DNA of 64,000 bases, taken from positions 1 to 64,000 of IMG/VR virus record IMGVR_UViG_3300024308_000027; one strand, written 5' to 3'. The notes under the pieces were generated by a model, which ran no database searches, was not told the origin of the DNA, and saw nothing but the letters and a program-made list of their open reading frames with translations. Below, one piece after another: positions 24,376 through 33,287 of this stretch. The DNA comes from a virus. Made by a program: the position numbers and the translations under genes. How positions within the stretch are numbered: the first letter of the stretch is position 1; each line of letters opens with the position of its first letter.

Positions 24376-25167
24376 ATGGACAAAACTACTGTTTTAACTA
24401 ACGTATTGAATAACTTGGATCAACCTGCAAATTTGTTGCGCCGATTCTTTAAGCGAGTTAAGCTGAACGGCTTTATTACAACGAGAAGTGATTCTATAGT
24501 TATGTCGAATGAACATCTTGAGGCAGAAGCTGACAAGCAAATTGGGGTTGGATTTGAAAATCGAGTAATGTCTTGGACATTGGATGGTGCGAGTCACCAA
24601 TTTAATCTTGAAAAACAATTCACCCCTGATGCTATTTACGAAGCTATTAAATCAGTAGATGATTTTGAGGACAGCGTAGAATTTATTATGCTGGCTGGTG
24701 AACTTGGATTTTCATCTATCAGTGAACAAGAATCTTGGTTTAACCATTTTCAACCGAAAAACCAACATTTGTTAGTGCAGAATGGTGAAATAGCTGATTT
24801 GAAAATTAAAGATATTGAAGTGTCTTTAGTAACAGACGGCTTATTTCCCAAACACATGCAAAATCTGAGAAACAAAATCTTCATTTTTCCAGCTGATACT
24901 CCTTTAGGAACATTTACCCGTGAAGGTAGTTACAGTGTCAGCGATCATGGTGAAACTCACTCATGCTTAAATGCACAATTCGGCATTTATGTGAACATGA
25001 ATCAACCAGTTCTTGTATTAACATTGCCTTTAAGTGCTGAAGCAGGTAAAGACGATGACTTTGCCTTAGTTGATTTTGATTCTCTGGAAATACCAGATGT
25101 TTTAATCGAAATTCAAACACAAGATGAAGATATGGAAGATTGCGAAGGCGGAGCCTGTAAAATTTAA
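24376..25167 (+). CDS. Hypothetical protein with Cys-containing acidic tail
   Basis: 263 aa, GAGGTG upstream. The body alternates strands and helices. The C-terminus is highly acidic, ending QDEDMEDCEGGACKI with two cysteines five residues apart. SVSDHGETHSCLNAQFG near the middle has His/Cys residues that could bind metal, though no known arrangement is met. Confidence 0.63.
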   Translation: MDKTTVLTNVLNNLDQPANLLRRFFKRVKLNGFITTRSDSIVMSNEHLEAEADKQIGVGFENRVMSWTLDGASHQFNLEKQFTPDAIYEAIKSVDDFEDSVEFIMLAGELGFSSISEQESWFNHFQPKNQHLLVQNGEIADLKIKDIEVSLVTDGLFPKHMQNLRNKIFIFPADTPLGTFTREGSYSVSDHGETHSCLNAQFGIYVNMNQPVLVLTLPLSAEAGKDDDFALVDFDSLEIPDVLIEIQTQDEDMEDCEGGACKI

Positions 25168-25200
25168 TAACTTTAACCCACCAATTAGAAGGAAAATCAA

Positions 25201-25638
25201 ATGTCATACTCAGGCATTATTGAGCAACACAAAGAAACTTTAGAATCTGCTGGATGGACTGTAGAAGTTCACTGTCTCCACAGTTTACCGGATTTCACGG
25301 CTTATGTTGACTTCGACAAAAAGTGTTTGTGGTTGAACAACCCAAAGGCCAGTTATTCAGCCGACCTGTTTGAACGTGTAGTAAATGCTATTTCAAACAG
25401 TAGCAATCCAGTGGAAGAAACAAAAGTCGTTGGCATGTATCATTATCAATGGAAAGCTGGTGAACTTCTTCAGTATGTAAATCCAGAAGATCCAGATCAC
25501 ACTGAATACAACTATTTGTATTTAAGCGTTACACCTGTTCGTGGTGAAATGGCAATGGATCAAGTACGCAAGCTTATGGGAGTCAAATCAACTTTTGAAC
25601 CGACAGAACAGTTGCAAGAAGTCGAGGTCAGTGAATGA
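25201..25638 (+). CDS. Hypothetical protein
   Basis: 145 aa with AAGGAAAA before the ATG. It is a small mixed fold with a QWKAGELLQYVNPEDPDHTEYNYLYLSV segment. No motif is recognised. It is coupled to the next gene by an ATGA overlap. Confidence 0.62.
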   Translation: MSYSGIIEQHKETLESAGWTVEVHCLHSLPDFTAYVDFDKKCLWLNNPKASYSADLFERVVNAISNSSNPVEETKVVGMYHYQWKAGELLQYVNPEDPDHTEYNYLYLSVTPVRGEMAMDQVRKLMGVKSTFEPTEQLQEVEVSE

Positions 25639-26096
25639 GTGATGATCCAACAAAAGGAACTATTTTCATTGCAGTAGATGGTGAAGTTACTGCTGAAAAG
25701 ATTGCACAGGCAATGGAAGATTACGATGCTGAACAAAAGCAAGCTGTTTTAGCTATTCGTAAAACAGAACGCACAATTGTAACTGCTGACGATTTACCTA
25801 CTCACGGTAATGCAAATCACGTTTACAGTGTAAGCGCTTTTAACGGAGAACAAAGTATTTGTCTTGCCGCCATTAATTTCCAAAATGGCCCAATTATCGA
25901 ACATGGTGTCAATGGAATTCAAATGGAAGATCTTTTGGCAATATGTGCTCACCGCCTTCGTGGTTTTCAAGCTGGCCCATTCGCTTGTAATTCCAATGAA
26001 CAAGCGCTGCAACATATTGTAAGTGCATTGCATTGGTTGGATGCACGAACGCAAGATCGTAAACAGCGCGGTGTTGAAGGCACTAACCAACAGTAA
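25635..26096 (+). CDS. Hypothetical protein
   Basis: 153 aa starting at an ATGA overlap (GAGGTC upstream). The middle (NHVYSVSAFNGEQSICLAAINFQNGPI) is a beta-hairpin-rich stretch, followed by a helical region (LLAICAHRLRGFQAG, HIVSALHWLDARTQDRK). The length and pattern recall small phage proteins found in nucleotide-metabolism clusters, but no assignment is possible. Confidence 0.62.
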   Translation: MSDDPTKGTIFIAVDGEVTAEKIAQAMEDYDAEQKQAVLAIRKTERTIVTADDLPTHGNANHVYSVSAFNGEQSICLAAINFQNGPIIEHGVNGIQMEDLLAICAHRLRGFQAGPFACNSNEQALQHIVSALHWLDARTQDRKQRGVEGTNQQ

Positions 26097-26112
26097 TATT
26101 GTACACCGGATA

Positions 26113-26124
26113 ATACTGTAAATC
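26113..26124 (+). promoter_or_regulatory. ATACTGTAAATC motif, copy 3
   Basis: Twelve bases identical to the motif at 17883 and 18343 lie 48 bases ahead of the ATG at 26161. The intergenic gap of 64 bases is one of the longer ones here, consistent with a promoter. Confidence 0.42.
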
Positions 26125-26160
26125 AGACTATGTATACAGAGCCAATGGAGGCAACATACT

Positions 26161-27132
26161 ATGACTATTAAAACCAAAACAGAAATCGCTTTAGAGCTTC
26201 GTGAAATATTACAAGCAGCTGGTGTTAATTTTTTTAGCGCACAAGATTTGCGTAAAAACTTTAATGTCAGTCAGTACGCGAATGCAATCTTTTCGTTGGG
26301 TGCTTTACTTCCACAGACTCCTGATTCAGTTAATAAACTGTTGTTGCAAACTGAAAAGATATTCTTTGCACTGACAATTGATGCTGTTGATCCGTCAACA
26401 ATGACAACAGGCATTTCAAAGCAAGCTCTAAAAACACTAAAAGAAGAAAAAGTTCCAGCCAGCCTAATCAATGAAAACAAGCTAAGTGCTGTTCTTGTTT
26501 ATTTAGGAAACTTCTTGCATCCTGAACATGATGTCATGGTTCGACTTTCAACTGTTTTAGATCCTGACCAACTTTTTGAATTCTGTAATCAGGCTCAACG
26601 TGTTCAATTCCTTGAACGTCTTTTCATTCGCAAACCATCCAGTACAATGGAACCGCCAACTCGATTAGTGCGTACCGAACATTATTGTCAGTATTCAGTT
26701 GAGGATATTACTGACTTGATTGTGAGTCAGTATTCTTTGCCTTGGGCCACTCATGTTGGTTACATGAAATCTGATGAATCCGAAATAAACTTACGTGAGC
26801 GTATGTTTGTTCTTGCCCGTTGCGTAAATTTAGATGGTGAACAATTAATGGTTCGCCATCCAGTTCCAAAATTCAAACCATTTTTAAATACTTCGCCACA
26901 GCACCTTAGTAAACTTGGCTGTACTGAAAACTCAAAAATTCATGGCGAGTATTTGCGAGAAGCAAATGAAATTATTGAACACAACAAAGTTGCTTATACA
27001 GAATCTTTACGTACAATCCGTTTTTTCCGTAAAGATGAATATGAGTTTGTTACAATGGATGAATTCTTTTTAAACATTGCTAAACCTTTATATGACAACA
27101 AAACTTTCGAGGAATGCTATGAAGCGCAGTAG
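26161..27132 (+). CDS. Paralogous family A protein, copy 1
   Basis: 323 aa, TGGAGG upstream. It is clearly related to the 324-aa product of 27680-28654. Both have AAGVxxF near the start, YSVxD before a PxWATH motif, then ERxFxxARxVNxDG...V.HP, and a C-terminal helix with AYxxxxRxxR. The block from about residue 185 to 235 is best conserved. The function is unknown. The next gene (lipoprotein) starts inside its last codons. Confidence 0.7.
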   Translation: MTIKTKTEIALELREILQAAGVNFFSAQDLRKNFNVSQYANAIFSLGALLPQTPDSVNKLLLQTEKIFFALTIDAVDPSTMTTGISKQALKTLKEEKVPASLINENKLSAVLVYLGNFLHPEHDVMVRLSTVLDPDQLFEFCNQAQRVQFLERLFIRKPSSTMEPPTRLVRTEHYCQYSVEDITDLIVSQYSLPWATHVGYMKSDESEINLRERMFVLARCVNLDGEQLMVRHPVPKFKPFLNTSPQHLSKLGCTENSKIHGEYLREANEIIEHNKVAYTESLRTIRFFRKDEYEFVTMDEFFLNIAKPLYDNKTFEECYEAQ

Positions 27133-27640
27133 TAAAGTTGTTCTTGTGTTAATGACAGCTGGATTGGCTGGCTGTGAAGAACCAGTTTATCCAGTAGTGT
27201 CTGAGAATGTTGGTCAATGTGCTGCATACTACAACAAAGAAAAGTGTTTGAAAGATTTTGCTGATGCAACTGCACTGCACAAACAAGTTGCGCCTCGTTA
27301 CACGAAACCAGAAGATTGCGCTGAAGATTTTGGTGCGGGAAATTGTGAAGCAACAGCTGGAAGTAGCGGCGGTTTTGTTTACATGCCTTATATGTCTGGT
27401 TATATGTCAAGTGCCACCAATCCATCGAATGCAAGTTCTTTTGTGCAAAGCCAGCCGCTGTATCGTTCAAAAGATGATCCTTCTGGCTTTCGTACAGCAA
27501 CAAATGAATTGGTAGCAAGCAAAACTGGACACACAAAAGTTTATCCAAGTTCTGTTCCAGTCACCGCTGCTGGAGTTGTAAACCGTGGTGGATTTGGGGC
27601 AACAGCCTACAGATACAGCGGTGGAAGTTACGGCGGTTAA
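27119..27640 (+). CDS. DUF1190 (YgiB/UPF0441-like) lipoprotein
   Basis: 173 aa. ATG 27119 has GAGGAAT upstream and overlaps the previous gene by 14 bases. A short signal sequence (KVVLVLMTAGLAGC) has a lipobox LAGC with Cys19 as the lipidation site. The mature part has the DUF1190 order: a Cys-containing repeat (VGQCAAYYNKEKC, PEDCAEDFGAGNC), a PxMxGYM motif (MPYMSGYM), SQPLYRSKD and the VNRGGFGATA tail. E. coli YgiB and YjfM belong here, and their role is not well known. The product should be anchored in the periplasmic side of an envelope membrane. Its presence in a phage block suggests capture from a proteobacterial host. Confidence 0.85.
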   Translation: MKRSSKVVLVLMTAGLAGCEEPVYPVVSENVGQCAAYYNKEKCLKDFADATALHKQVAPRYTKPEDCAEDFGAGNCEATAGSSGGFVYMPYMSGYMSSATNPSNASSFVQSQPLYRSKDDPSGFRTATNELVASKTGHTKVYPSSVPVTAAGVVNRGGFGATAYRYSGGSYGG

Positions 27641-27679
27641 CCTTAAACTAATGAGCCGACGAAGGCTAAGGAAATAAAA

Positions 27680-28654
27680 ATGGATATAAACATTTTTCGT
27701 ATTGAACAAGCTGCAATGAAAGATCAGGCAAAAGCTTATGCAATGCTTAACGACTTGGCTGCTGCTGGTGTGCGTCTTTTTAAACTTGATGAATTACGTG
27801 AAGGTTTGACGCCTCCAAAAAATTCTCAAGTTTATTCTATTCGACCGTTATGTTGGTTACATCGTGAAGAAGATCCACAACTTGGAATAAACGAATGTCC
27901 GTTAGAGGTATTCTTTTTTGCTGAACCTCACAATGTAATGAATTCAACGCTGGAAGAAGATGAAAGCGAAGAAGCGCGTATACCAAAATCTATTTTAAAT
28001 GTTTTAACCAAGTATTTTGGCCTTGGTTTTTCAAAATTAAGTGAGGCCAAAGAATTATATAGTTTGCACGTTGAAACATCTGAAGGTCGAAAAAGACTTA
28101 GTGAAGTTCTCGGTTTTGATGCTGATCCACATCCAAATGACATTAATTCGCAAACTGAAATTTTGAGTACGCTATTCAAGATAATGCGTTGTACTGCAAT
28201 TGAAAAAATCTATATTAAAGAATTGTCTCAGTTTCGCTCACCATTTAGCTTTGAACAAAGATCTCTTTATGGAGTCTATTCAGTTCCAGACCTGCAACAT
28301 CTGTTTGATAACGATCAAATACCAGATTGGGCAACTCATATTGCCTTTCACAAAAATCTGGAAGATAAATTAAATGTCTTTGAGCGCATATTCAACTTTG
28401 CTCGACTTGTAAATATTGATGGTGTAGAAACTCTGGTTGCCCATCCTATGCACAAAATTTTTGATGTAAACAGAGCAACAGGCGAAGAACGAGAACAACT
28501 GATAGAGCGTAATAGGAAATCCTATGAAGCTGCTACCCGTGTTTTCCGAATGATGAATAAAGAAAAGTTTGTTCTTGCAACTATCAACAGACAAAACAAA
28601 ACGATTGATCACGATTTCTTCTACGGCAAATTTGATGCTATCTGTGAGGATTAA
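27680..28654 (+). CDS. Paralogous family A protein, copy 2
   Basis: 324 aa, AAGGAAAT upstream. It shares the core of the 26161 gene (YSVPDLQHLF, PDWATHIAF, ERIFNFARLVNIDGVETLVAHP). The N-terminal 150 residues are more diverged and include an acidic loop (TLEEDESEEARI). The two copies flank the DUF1190 lipoprotein, so the duplication may have bracketed an insertion. The function is unknown. Confidence 0.7.
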   Translation: MDINIFRIEQAAMKDQAKAYAMLNDLAAAGVRLFKLDELREGLTPPKNSQVYSIRPLCWLHREEDPQLGINECPLEVFFFAEPHNVMNSTLEEDESEEARIPKSILNVLTKYFGLGFSKLSEAKELYSLHVETSEGRKRLSEVLGFDADPHPNDINSQTEILSTLFKIMRCTAIEKIYIKELSQFRSPFSFEQRSLYGVYSVPDLQHLFDNDQIPDWATHIAFHKNLEDKLNVFERIFNFARLVNIDGVETLVAHPMHKIFDVNRATGEEREQLIERNRKSYEAATRVFRMMNKEKFVLATINRQNKTIDHDFFYGKFDAICED

Positions 28655-28656
28655 AA

Positions 28657-28920
28657 ATGACAGCTGATTCTATTTCTTTCGATCATATCAAACAGAATGC
28701 TAAAAAGTTTATGACTACTCAAGAGATTAAAGAGCTTGGACTTGTTCCAGATTCAATATCTGCTGGCGAGTATCGTAAAATCGGATTGGCTTCTTGGGTT
28801 CCAGCTGAATTACCTGATTGCGCTAAAGGAGCTAGTTTCTCTGTGGCTTCGACTGATGATCCAAATGTACTGGAAACAATTGTAATCTGGAATACAGACA
28901 CGTTCAATGTGGAAGCGTAA
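28657..28920 (+). CDS. Hypothetical small protein
   Basis: 87 aa with GAGGATTAAAA upstream. A short helix (DHIKQNAKKFMTTQEIKELGL) is followed by a strand-rich half. It is two bases after the preceding stop and two before the next start, so it belongs to one operon with its neighbours. Confidence 0.6.
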   Translation: MTADSISFDHIKQNAKKFMTTQEIKELGLVPDSISAGEYRKIGLASWVPAELPDCAKGASFSVASTDDPNVLETIVIWNTDTFNVEA

Positions 28921-28922
28921 AA

Positions 28923-29159
28923 ATGCAAGATATATTAAATGTTCTGTACTCAATCTTTATTGCTTGTTTGTTTTGTACGGCGATTCGCTATATCCATGCT
29001 AAGCAAAATAATATTTGTTTGGAGAAGGACGTTACTTTCAATCGCTTTATAAAAACTATTTTAATCTTGGCTTCCGTCATCATAGTTGGTCAAGCCTATG
29101 AGATTAATAACAACGCTCACAAAATCCTTCAAATGTTAGAGTCGTTAAAAACGAACTGA
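28923..29159 (+). CDS. Small two-helix membrane protein
   Basis: 78 aa. Two hydrophobic segments at about residues 7-24 and 45-60 are separated by a hydrophilic loop. The last 20 residues are polar. GGAAG sits ten bases before the start. Its stop codon (TGA at 29157) forms the first bases of the promoter element that follows. The function is unknown. Confidence 0.62.
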   Translation: MQDILNVLYSIFIACLFCTAIRYIHAKQNNICLEKDVTFNRFIKTILILASVIIVGQAYEINNNAHKILQMLESLKTN

Positions 29160-29212
29160 TCCAAGTGTGTCAAAAATAGGGGTGGCTTCGGCTGCCCCTT
29201 TTTGCTATAATG
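29154..29212 (+). promoter_or_regulatory. Conserved promoter element copy 1, overlapping a terminator
   Basis: The boxes are TGATCCAAGTGTGTC, then AAAAA, and an extended -10 TGCTATAAT (TATAAT at 29206-29211). GTGTGTC starts 41 bases before TATAAT in all four copies. The spacer of this copy is a GC-rich hairpin (AGGGGTGGC, TTCG loop, GCTGCCCCT, then TTTTT at 29178-29203). It therefore acts as a terminator for the upstream genes, and a promoter begins in the same 60 bases. Confidence 0.8.
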
Positions 29213-29267
29213 GGGCCAAGAAAAGCAAGAAATGCCCTTGCACTTATTAACACATTTTGAGGTGCTT

Positions 29268-29669
29268 ATGATTAAACTCGCTATGTTATCCAGACGTATT
29301 TTTATTCCATCGAATTTTGATCAATTAAACGATATTCCAATAGTGACTTTTGTTTTGCCTGAAACTACTCAGCAAAAAGTTTACGATTTATTGGATGAAG
29401 TTGTAAACCTTTTATCAGATGATACAAAGTTATCATCAGCACTGCTTTATAAGCAAGCTGAAAGAATTGCTTGCATTATGGACGATGCTATGAATCAATC
29501 TAGTTATGTTCCAGACTATGTTTTGGTTGACGGCATTCCCTTATTTTTTGTTCAACACGTTGTTGATCAATTACATGCAATAAGTTTGGATAGCGCAACG
29601 CTTATTGCTTTACCGCCAAAAAACATTTGTATTGTGCAAATGAATATGGATCACAAACGTATCATCTAA
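29268..29669 (+). CDS. Paralogous family B protein, copy 1
   Basis: 133 aa. ATG 29268 follows GAGGTG; an in-frame upstream ATG at 29232 lies too near the promoter. The C-terminal half (PDYVLVDGIPLFFVQHVV..., MDHKRII at the end) matches the 141-aa product at 34421 (YDYVVLDHLPVFIVDAFA..., YPHRRILI). It is the first gene after promoter copy 1. The function is unknown. Confidence 0.65.
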   Translation: MIKLAMLSRRIFIPSNFDQLNDIPIVTFVLPETTQQKVYDLLDEVVNLLSDDTKLSSALLYKQAERIACIMDDAMNQSSYVPDYVLVDGIPLFFVQHVVDQLHAISLDSATLIALPPKNICIVQMNMDHKRII

Positions 29670-29678
29670 GGAGATACC

Positions 29679-30179
29679 ATGAAGAAAAATAAAGTACCAC
29701 GCACTTTAGTTGAAAAACGTCTGGTGCGAATTATGGAAGGTTGTGTTTTCAAAATACAAAGCGGTGAACTTAAAATCAACTTTGATGCTGGATCAGATGT
29801 TACGGTTCCAAGCATGACTTTTGATCTTACTTTAGAGCAGCTGTACAATCTTTCAAAAACAGTTAGTCGTAAAGGTCTAATTTTTTACTCTAACGACAAA
29901 CTTTTTCTGTGGTGCAAAGAGCGTAACGGTTTAGAGTATGATCTTACTTTCGATATTCTTACTGGTATTGCTCGTCGTGTTATGAAACACGGTCAAACAG
30001 TTAAACTTGAACTCCACAACTTTGCTGAAAATAAAGTTGTTCAGGTTAGAAGAACTGGTTCTGTTTTTCAAGGAACCTTAGAAAGTTTGGTTATTCATGC
30101 CACACTTACCAGACGCTCAAACAAAATAGAGCGCAAACAAGATCGTGCAATGCGCGAATTACTTTCAACAATTCTATAG
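29679..30179 (+). CDS. Hypothetical basic protein
   Basis: 166 aa with AAGGAGAT upstream. It is basic at both ends (KKNKVPRTLVEKRLVR, RRSNKIERKQDRAM) with a beta-rich middle. The C-terminal helix with Arg/Lys pairs could bind nucleic acid. No family is recognised. Confidence 0.62.
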   Translation: MKKNKVPRTLVEKRLVRIMEGCVFKIQSGELKINFDAGSDVTVPSMTFDLTLEQLYNLSKTVSRKGLIFYSNDKLFLWCKERNGLEYDLTFDILTGIARRVMKHGQTVKLELHNFAENKVVQVRRTGSVFQGTLESLVIHATLTRRSNKIERKQDRAMRELLSTIL

Positions 30180-30189
30180 GGAAAGAAAA

Positions 30190-32409
30190 ATGGACTCTAA
30201 ATCTACGTTAGATCTTTTACGCAGCAAAGGCTTAGATGTTAAGTCATTACAGGACAGCGGTGTTTCGATAGAAGTTATCGATTTGTTTTCAGGAAAAGAT
30301 CCTGAAGAGGCTGTACGCAAAAATCGAATCAAACTTTTACTCAGCAACTTTAAACAGTGTATTCAAGATCCTACACTGTTTTCCATTCCGTATGAACATA
30401 ACACGGACAGATATTCACATCTTTTAGTTACGTCTGAAGAAAATGACGAACTTATGGCAAAGATTGTGGCAACCGCTGCTTTTCCAAGATTCTATTTTGG
30501 TGAATATCCAAAACAGATAAACTTTTTCAAACTGATGAAAGAACTTGGTGTTCTTGCCGATAGTAAAGCGCCAATTCGTTTGATTGACGAAATGATGACA
30601 GTTGGCGGCTATCCAAGACATGCACGTAATCAATCTGAATTGCAGACCAAAGAAGATTGTTTGTTCTTTATGCAGTTTGCCGTTCCATTAAAAAGATCTG
30701 CGGATAAATGGAATTACGCATGGTCAATGAGAATGTTGAGAGCAGCCATAAATATTTTAGGCTGGCCTAAGTTGCCTGAATACGCTGAATCAAAAACTTT
30801 GAAAGCTAATTCAAGCTTTATTAATTCGCTTTTCGATATGTTGCCTTTGCGCGAATATAATACATGCAAACAAATGGTTAATGCTGCGGCTTTTTATTTT
30901 GAGTATTTGATTGAAGAATGTAAAACTCACGATGAAAATACTGAGTTAAACAGGTTGAATGCGTGTTTACTTTTCCTCGCATTTATTAGCTCAACATTTA
31001 CCTGTACTTTTTCTATTTGGGCTTTCTACGTTCGCAATTGGCCTCAATTAGATGAACGCACTGTAATTGGAAAGTTGGGTAACTCAAAAGAAATGCTGGA
31101 AGCCAGAACCAAAGGTTTTGACTTTGGTGAAGTTGACAGAGTTCTTTTTGAAGTTGCTGCCGATTGCGGCCTGAAGTTTATTGATGAAGAAATCGATGAA
31201 CAACTTGATAGACTTTTAGAAGCCAAGAAAAAGTTTGCGCTTCTGGATAAAGTTGATTTGCGGTCTTATTTTGGTCTGGATGAAACGGCCAAGAAAACTT
31301 TGATAAGTGACTTCAAGGCCATAACCGAAAATCTGTCAAGTGCATATTCACACTTGGCCGACATTGAAAAGAGTGGAGAAGTAAATAACCTTTTAACTCA
31401 GACAATGGAAAACCTGAAGGCAAAACATGTGAACATCAAACTTCAGATCGAATACGTAGAAAGTCTGCAACTTGATCCTTCTCGCGGTGAAGAGTTGTTA
31501 ACTGAAATTCGTGGCCCTATCGAACTTCGGGTTACAGATGAATCTTTAGGAAAGTCTGACGCACAATCTGAACGACTCTTCTTGGAGCACTTCAGCAAAG
31601 CACTTGAGTCTGATAAACGTCTTAGCGAATTGACTGCTACTCTGGCACAGGCTAAAACAGTTGTACACAAGCAAGATATTATTGTGGAAATGGTTGATTG
31701 TTCGGATTCACTTGCTTTGGCTGTAGTGCGAGTTGAATCGTGGATAGATACTTTGGTTGTTAGCGCCAACGAATACGTGTTGATTGCTGAAAAGTATGTT
31801 TTGAAATCAGAAGATCTAAAAGAAGTTTCTACGGAAAAAACTGATGAACTTCAATTGGCACTTCTTGAGAATAAAGACCTGTTGCTTGAGATAGCGGATC
31901 TCAAAAACAAGCTTAGCAAGAAACACGAAACGCAAGAAAGTATTGTTGTTGCCAAATATACGGATGCAACATTAAATGCGTTAACGGATGAACCAACTTT
32001 GTGTGATGTAGTTACAATCATCAAAGAAATGTTTCCGGCCACTCGCTTTCTGGATATGTCGAATCTGGAAAGCAATACGTATCGCCATCCACGTAAACTT
32101 TTAAAAATGTTGGTTCGTTTGTGTGGGCCTTACTTTCAAGCAATCACTTCAGGTATTCCTGATTCAGAAGCGATGGATATTCTTGGCAACAAATACAAAG
32201 CCAACGAAAGCGAAGTTGTAATGACTAACAAAGTATTGAGTGCAATGCGTGTATTTAATGTTGAAGGAAAGCCGCAAACTTTTATCCAGCATTTAACGCT
32301 TGGTACTCGTCGCAGTGAAGATGCTACTATTCAAGTTCACTTCAAAATCATTGACGGTGTATTATGGATAGCGCGTATTGGTGAACATTTGCCAGTGAAA
32401 GGAAACTAA
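30190..32409 (+). CDS. Large hypothetical protein with central coiled coil
   Basis: 739 aa, the longest gene of the early-type half. ATG 30190 follows AGGGAAAG. Residues 1 to about 300 form a helical globular part with aromatic clusters. From about 330 to 600 it is rich in Leu/Glu/Lys heptads (DKVDLRSYFG..., LQLALLENKDLLLEIADLKNKLSKK), a coiled coil. The last 130 residues are a mixed domain (...TRFLDMSNLESNTYRHPRKL). No ATPase or nuclease motif is seen. It is followed directly by promoter copy 2. Confidence 0.7.
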   Translation: MDSKSTLDLLRSKGLDVKSLQDSGVSIEVIDLFSGKDPEEAVRKNRIKLLLSNFKQCIQDPTLFSIPYEHNTDRYSHLLVTSEENDELMAKIVATAAFPRFYFGEYPKQINFFKLMKELGVLADSKAPIRLIDEMMTVGGYPRHARNQSELQTKEDCLFFMQFAVPLKRSADKWNYAWSMRMLRAAINILGWPKLPEYAESKTLKANSSFINSLFDMLPLREYNTCKQMVNAAAFYFEYLIEECKTHDENTELNRLNACLLFLAFISSTFTCTFSIWAFYVRNWPQLDERTVIGKLGNSKEMLEARTKGFDFGEVDRVLFEVAADCGLKFIDEEIDEQLDRLLEAKKKFALLDKVDLRSYFGLDETAKKTLISDFKAITENLSSAYSHLADIEKSGEVNNLLTQTMENLKAKHVNIKLQIEYVESLQLDPSRGEELLTEIRGPIELRVTDESLGKSDAQSERLFLEHFSKALESDKRLSELTATLAQAKTVVHKQDIIVEMVDCSDSLALAVVRVESWIDTLVVSANEYVLIAEKYVLKSEDLKEVSTEKTDELQLALLENKDLLLEIADLKNKLSKKHETQESIVVAKYTDATLNALTDEPTLCDVVTIIKEMFPATRFLDMSNLESNTYRHPRKLLKMLVRLCGPYFQAITSGIPDSEAMDILGNKYKANESEVVMTNKVLSAMRVFNVEGKPQTFIQHLTLGTRRSEDATIQVHFKIIDGVLWIARIGEHLPVKGN

Positions 32410-32430
32410 CAAAAATCTGTAAAAGTAAGT

Positions 32431-32491
32431 GAACTGATCGAGGTGTGTCAAAAATAGGGGTTGTCGATTCACCCCTATTTTGCTATAATAG
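32431..32491 (+). promoter_or_regulatory. Conserved promoter element copy 2
   Basis: TGATCGAGGTGTGTC plus AAAAA, then TTTTGCTATAAT (TATAAT at 32484-32489), with GTGTGTC again exactly 41 bases upstream. A TTGTCG hexamer is 17 bases before the -10. The spacer contains a perfect ten-pair inverted repeat (AAATAGGGGT / ACCCCTATTT, 32452-32480) that can also terminate the upstream transcript. Confidence 0.8.
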
Positions 32492-32548
32492 GCACATTGA
32501 AACAAAGCAAGAACATAAAGTTTGTTAGTTAAACAAGAGGATATTACG

Positions 32549-33262
32549 ATGAAAACAAAAACTATGGAAGCTGTGTTAGACCTTTTAGTTTCTATGCTGA
32601 AACAAAAATCAAGCAAAGTAGAAATCAGTTTAGATGGAAACTTTGTTGTTATTCGTGGCGAATATGATGAAGATCTTTGTGAGGTTGTCGTCATGTCCAT
32701 CTATGAAGTTCTACGTATAGAGAAAATTGATTTAGCTGACGAGAATGATTTTACGTTGGACAATTCTATGCGGATTATTCGTTTGTCTGAAATCTCGAAT
32801 GAGACTTACGAAATATGGATCGACACACAGATCAAAACTAAATGTACCCAATCGTTCAATCTTCCTGTTGAAAAAGTTTGTGAATATTTGCGCTACTTGT
32901 GTGCCACATTTATTGCTGGCAGCGTAGAGAAAAAAATTCAATTGTACAGAGATTATTTTCTTAGTCCACATGCTCTAAACGAAAATGAAACTATGTACTT
33001 TCGTAACGGCTTACCTTTAGGGATAGGTACGCTTGAAGCACTAAACTACAATCCTGTAGTATTAGCTATGTATGAAACTGAACCTAAGTGCGTCAGTTTA
33101 GCTCAACTTCTTCCAAGTGAAATAAAAAGAGCCAGAAATAAAAGATCTACGTTAGAGTCGTTAATACTGCATGGACAGGCCATTAATTTTTCTCGTCCAT
33201 TGTACCCACATCAGATTCTATGTTTAGTCAGATCGAAAGATTTGGTCGAAAGATATAAATAA
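32549..33262 (+). CDS. Hypothetical protein downstream of promoter copy 2
   Basis: 237 aa. ATG 32549 has GAGGATAT upstream. The N-terminal half is alpha/beta (KVEISLDGNFVVIRGEYDED). The C-terminal half includes SEIKRARNKRSTLESLILHG, a basic helix. A similar TLESLxxH occurs in the 29679 product, which may be chance. Unrecognised. Confidence 0.65.
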   Translation: MKTKTMEAVLDLLVSMLKQKSSKVEISLDGNFVVIRGEYDEDLCEVVVMSIYEVLRIEKIDLADENDFTLDNSMRIIRLSEISNETYEIWIDTQIKTKCTQSFNLPVEKVCEYLRYLCATFIAGSVEKKIQLYRDYFLSPHALNENETMYFRNGLPLGIGTLEALNYNPVVLAMYETEPKCVSLAQLLPSEIKRARNKRSTLESLILHGQAINFSRPLYPHQILCLVRSKDLVERYK

Positions 33263-33287
33263 GTTAGTTTAACAAATGGAGAAAATC

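Noticed and set aside
27651-27677. An eight-codon ATG frame with many Arg codons before 27680
   Set aside because: Too short, no binding site of its own, and it overlaps the ribosome binding site of the next gene.
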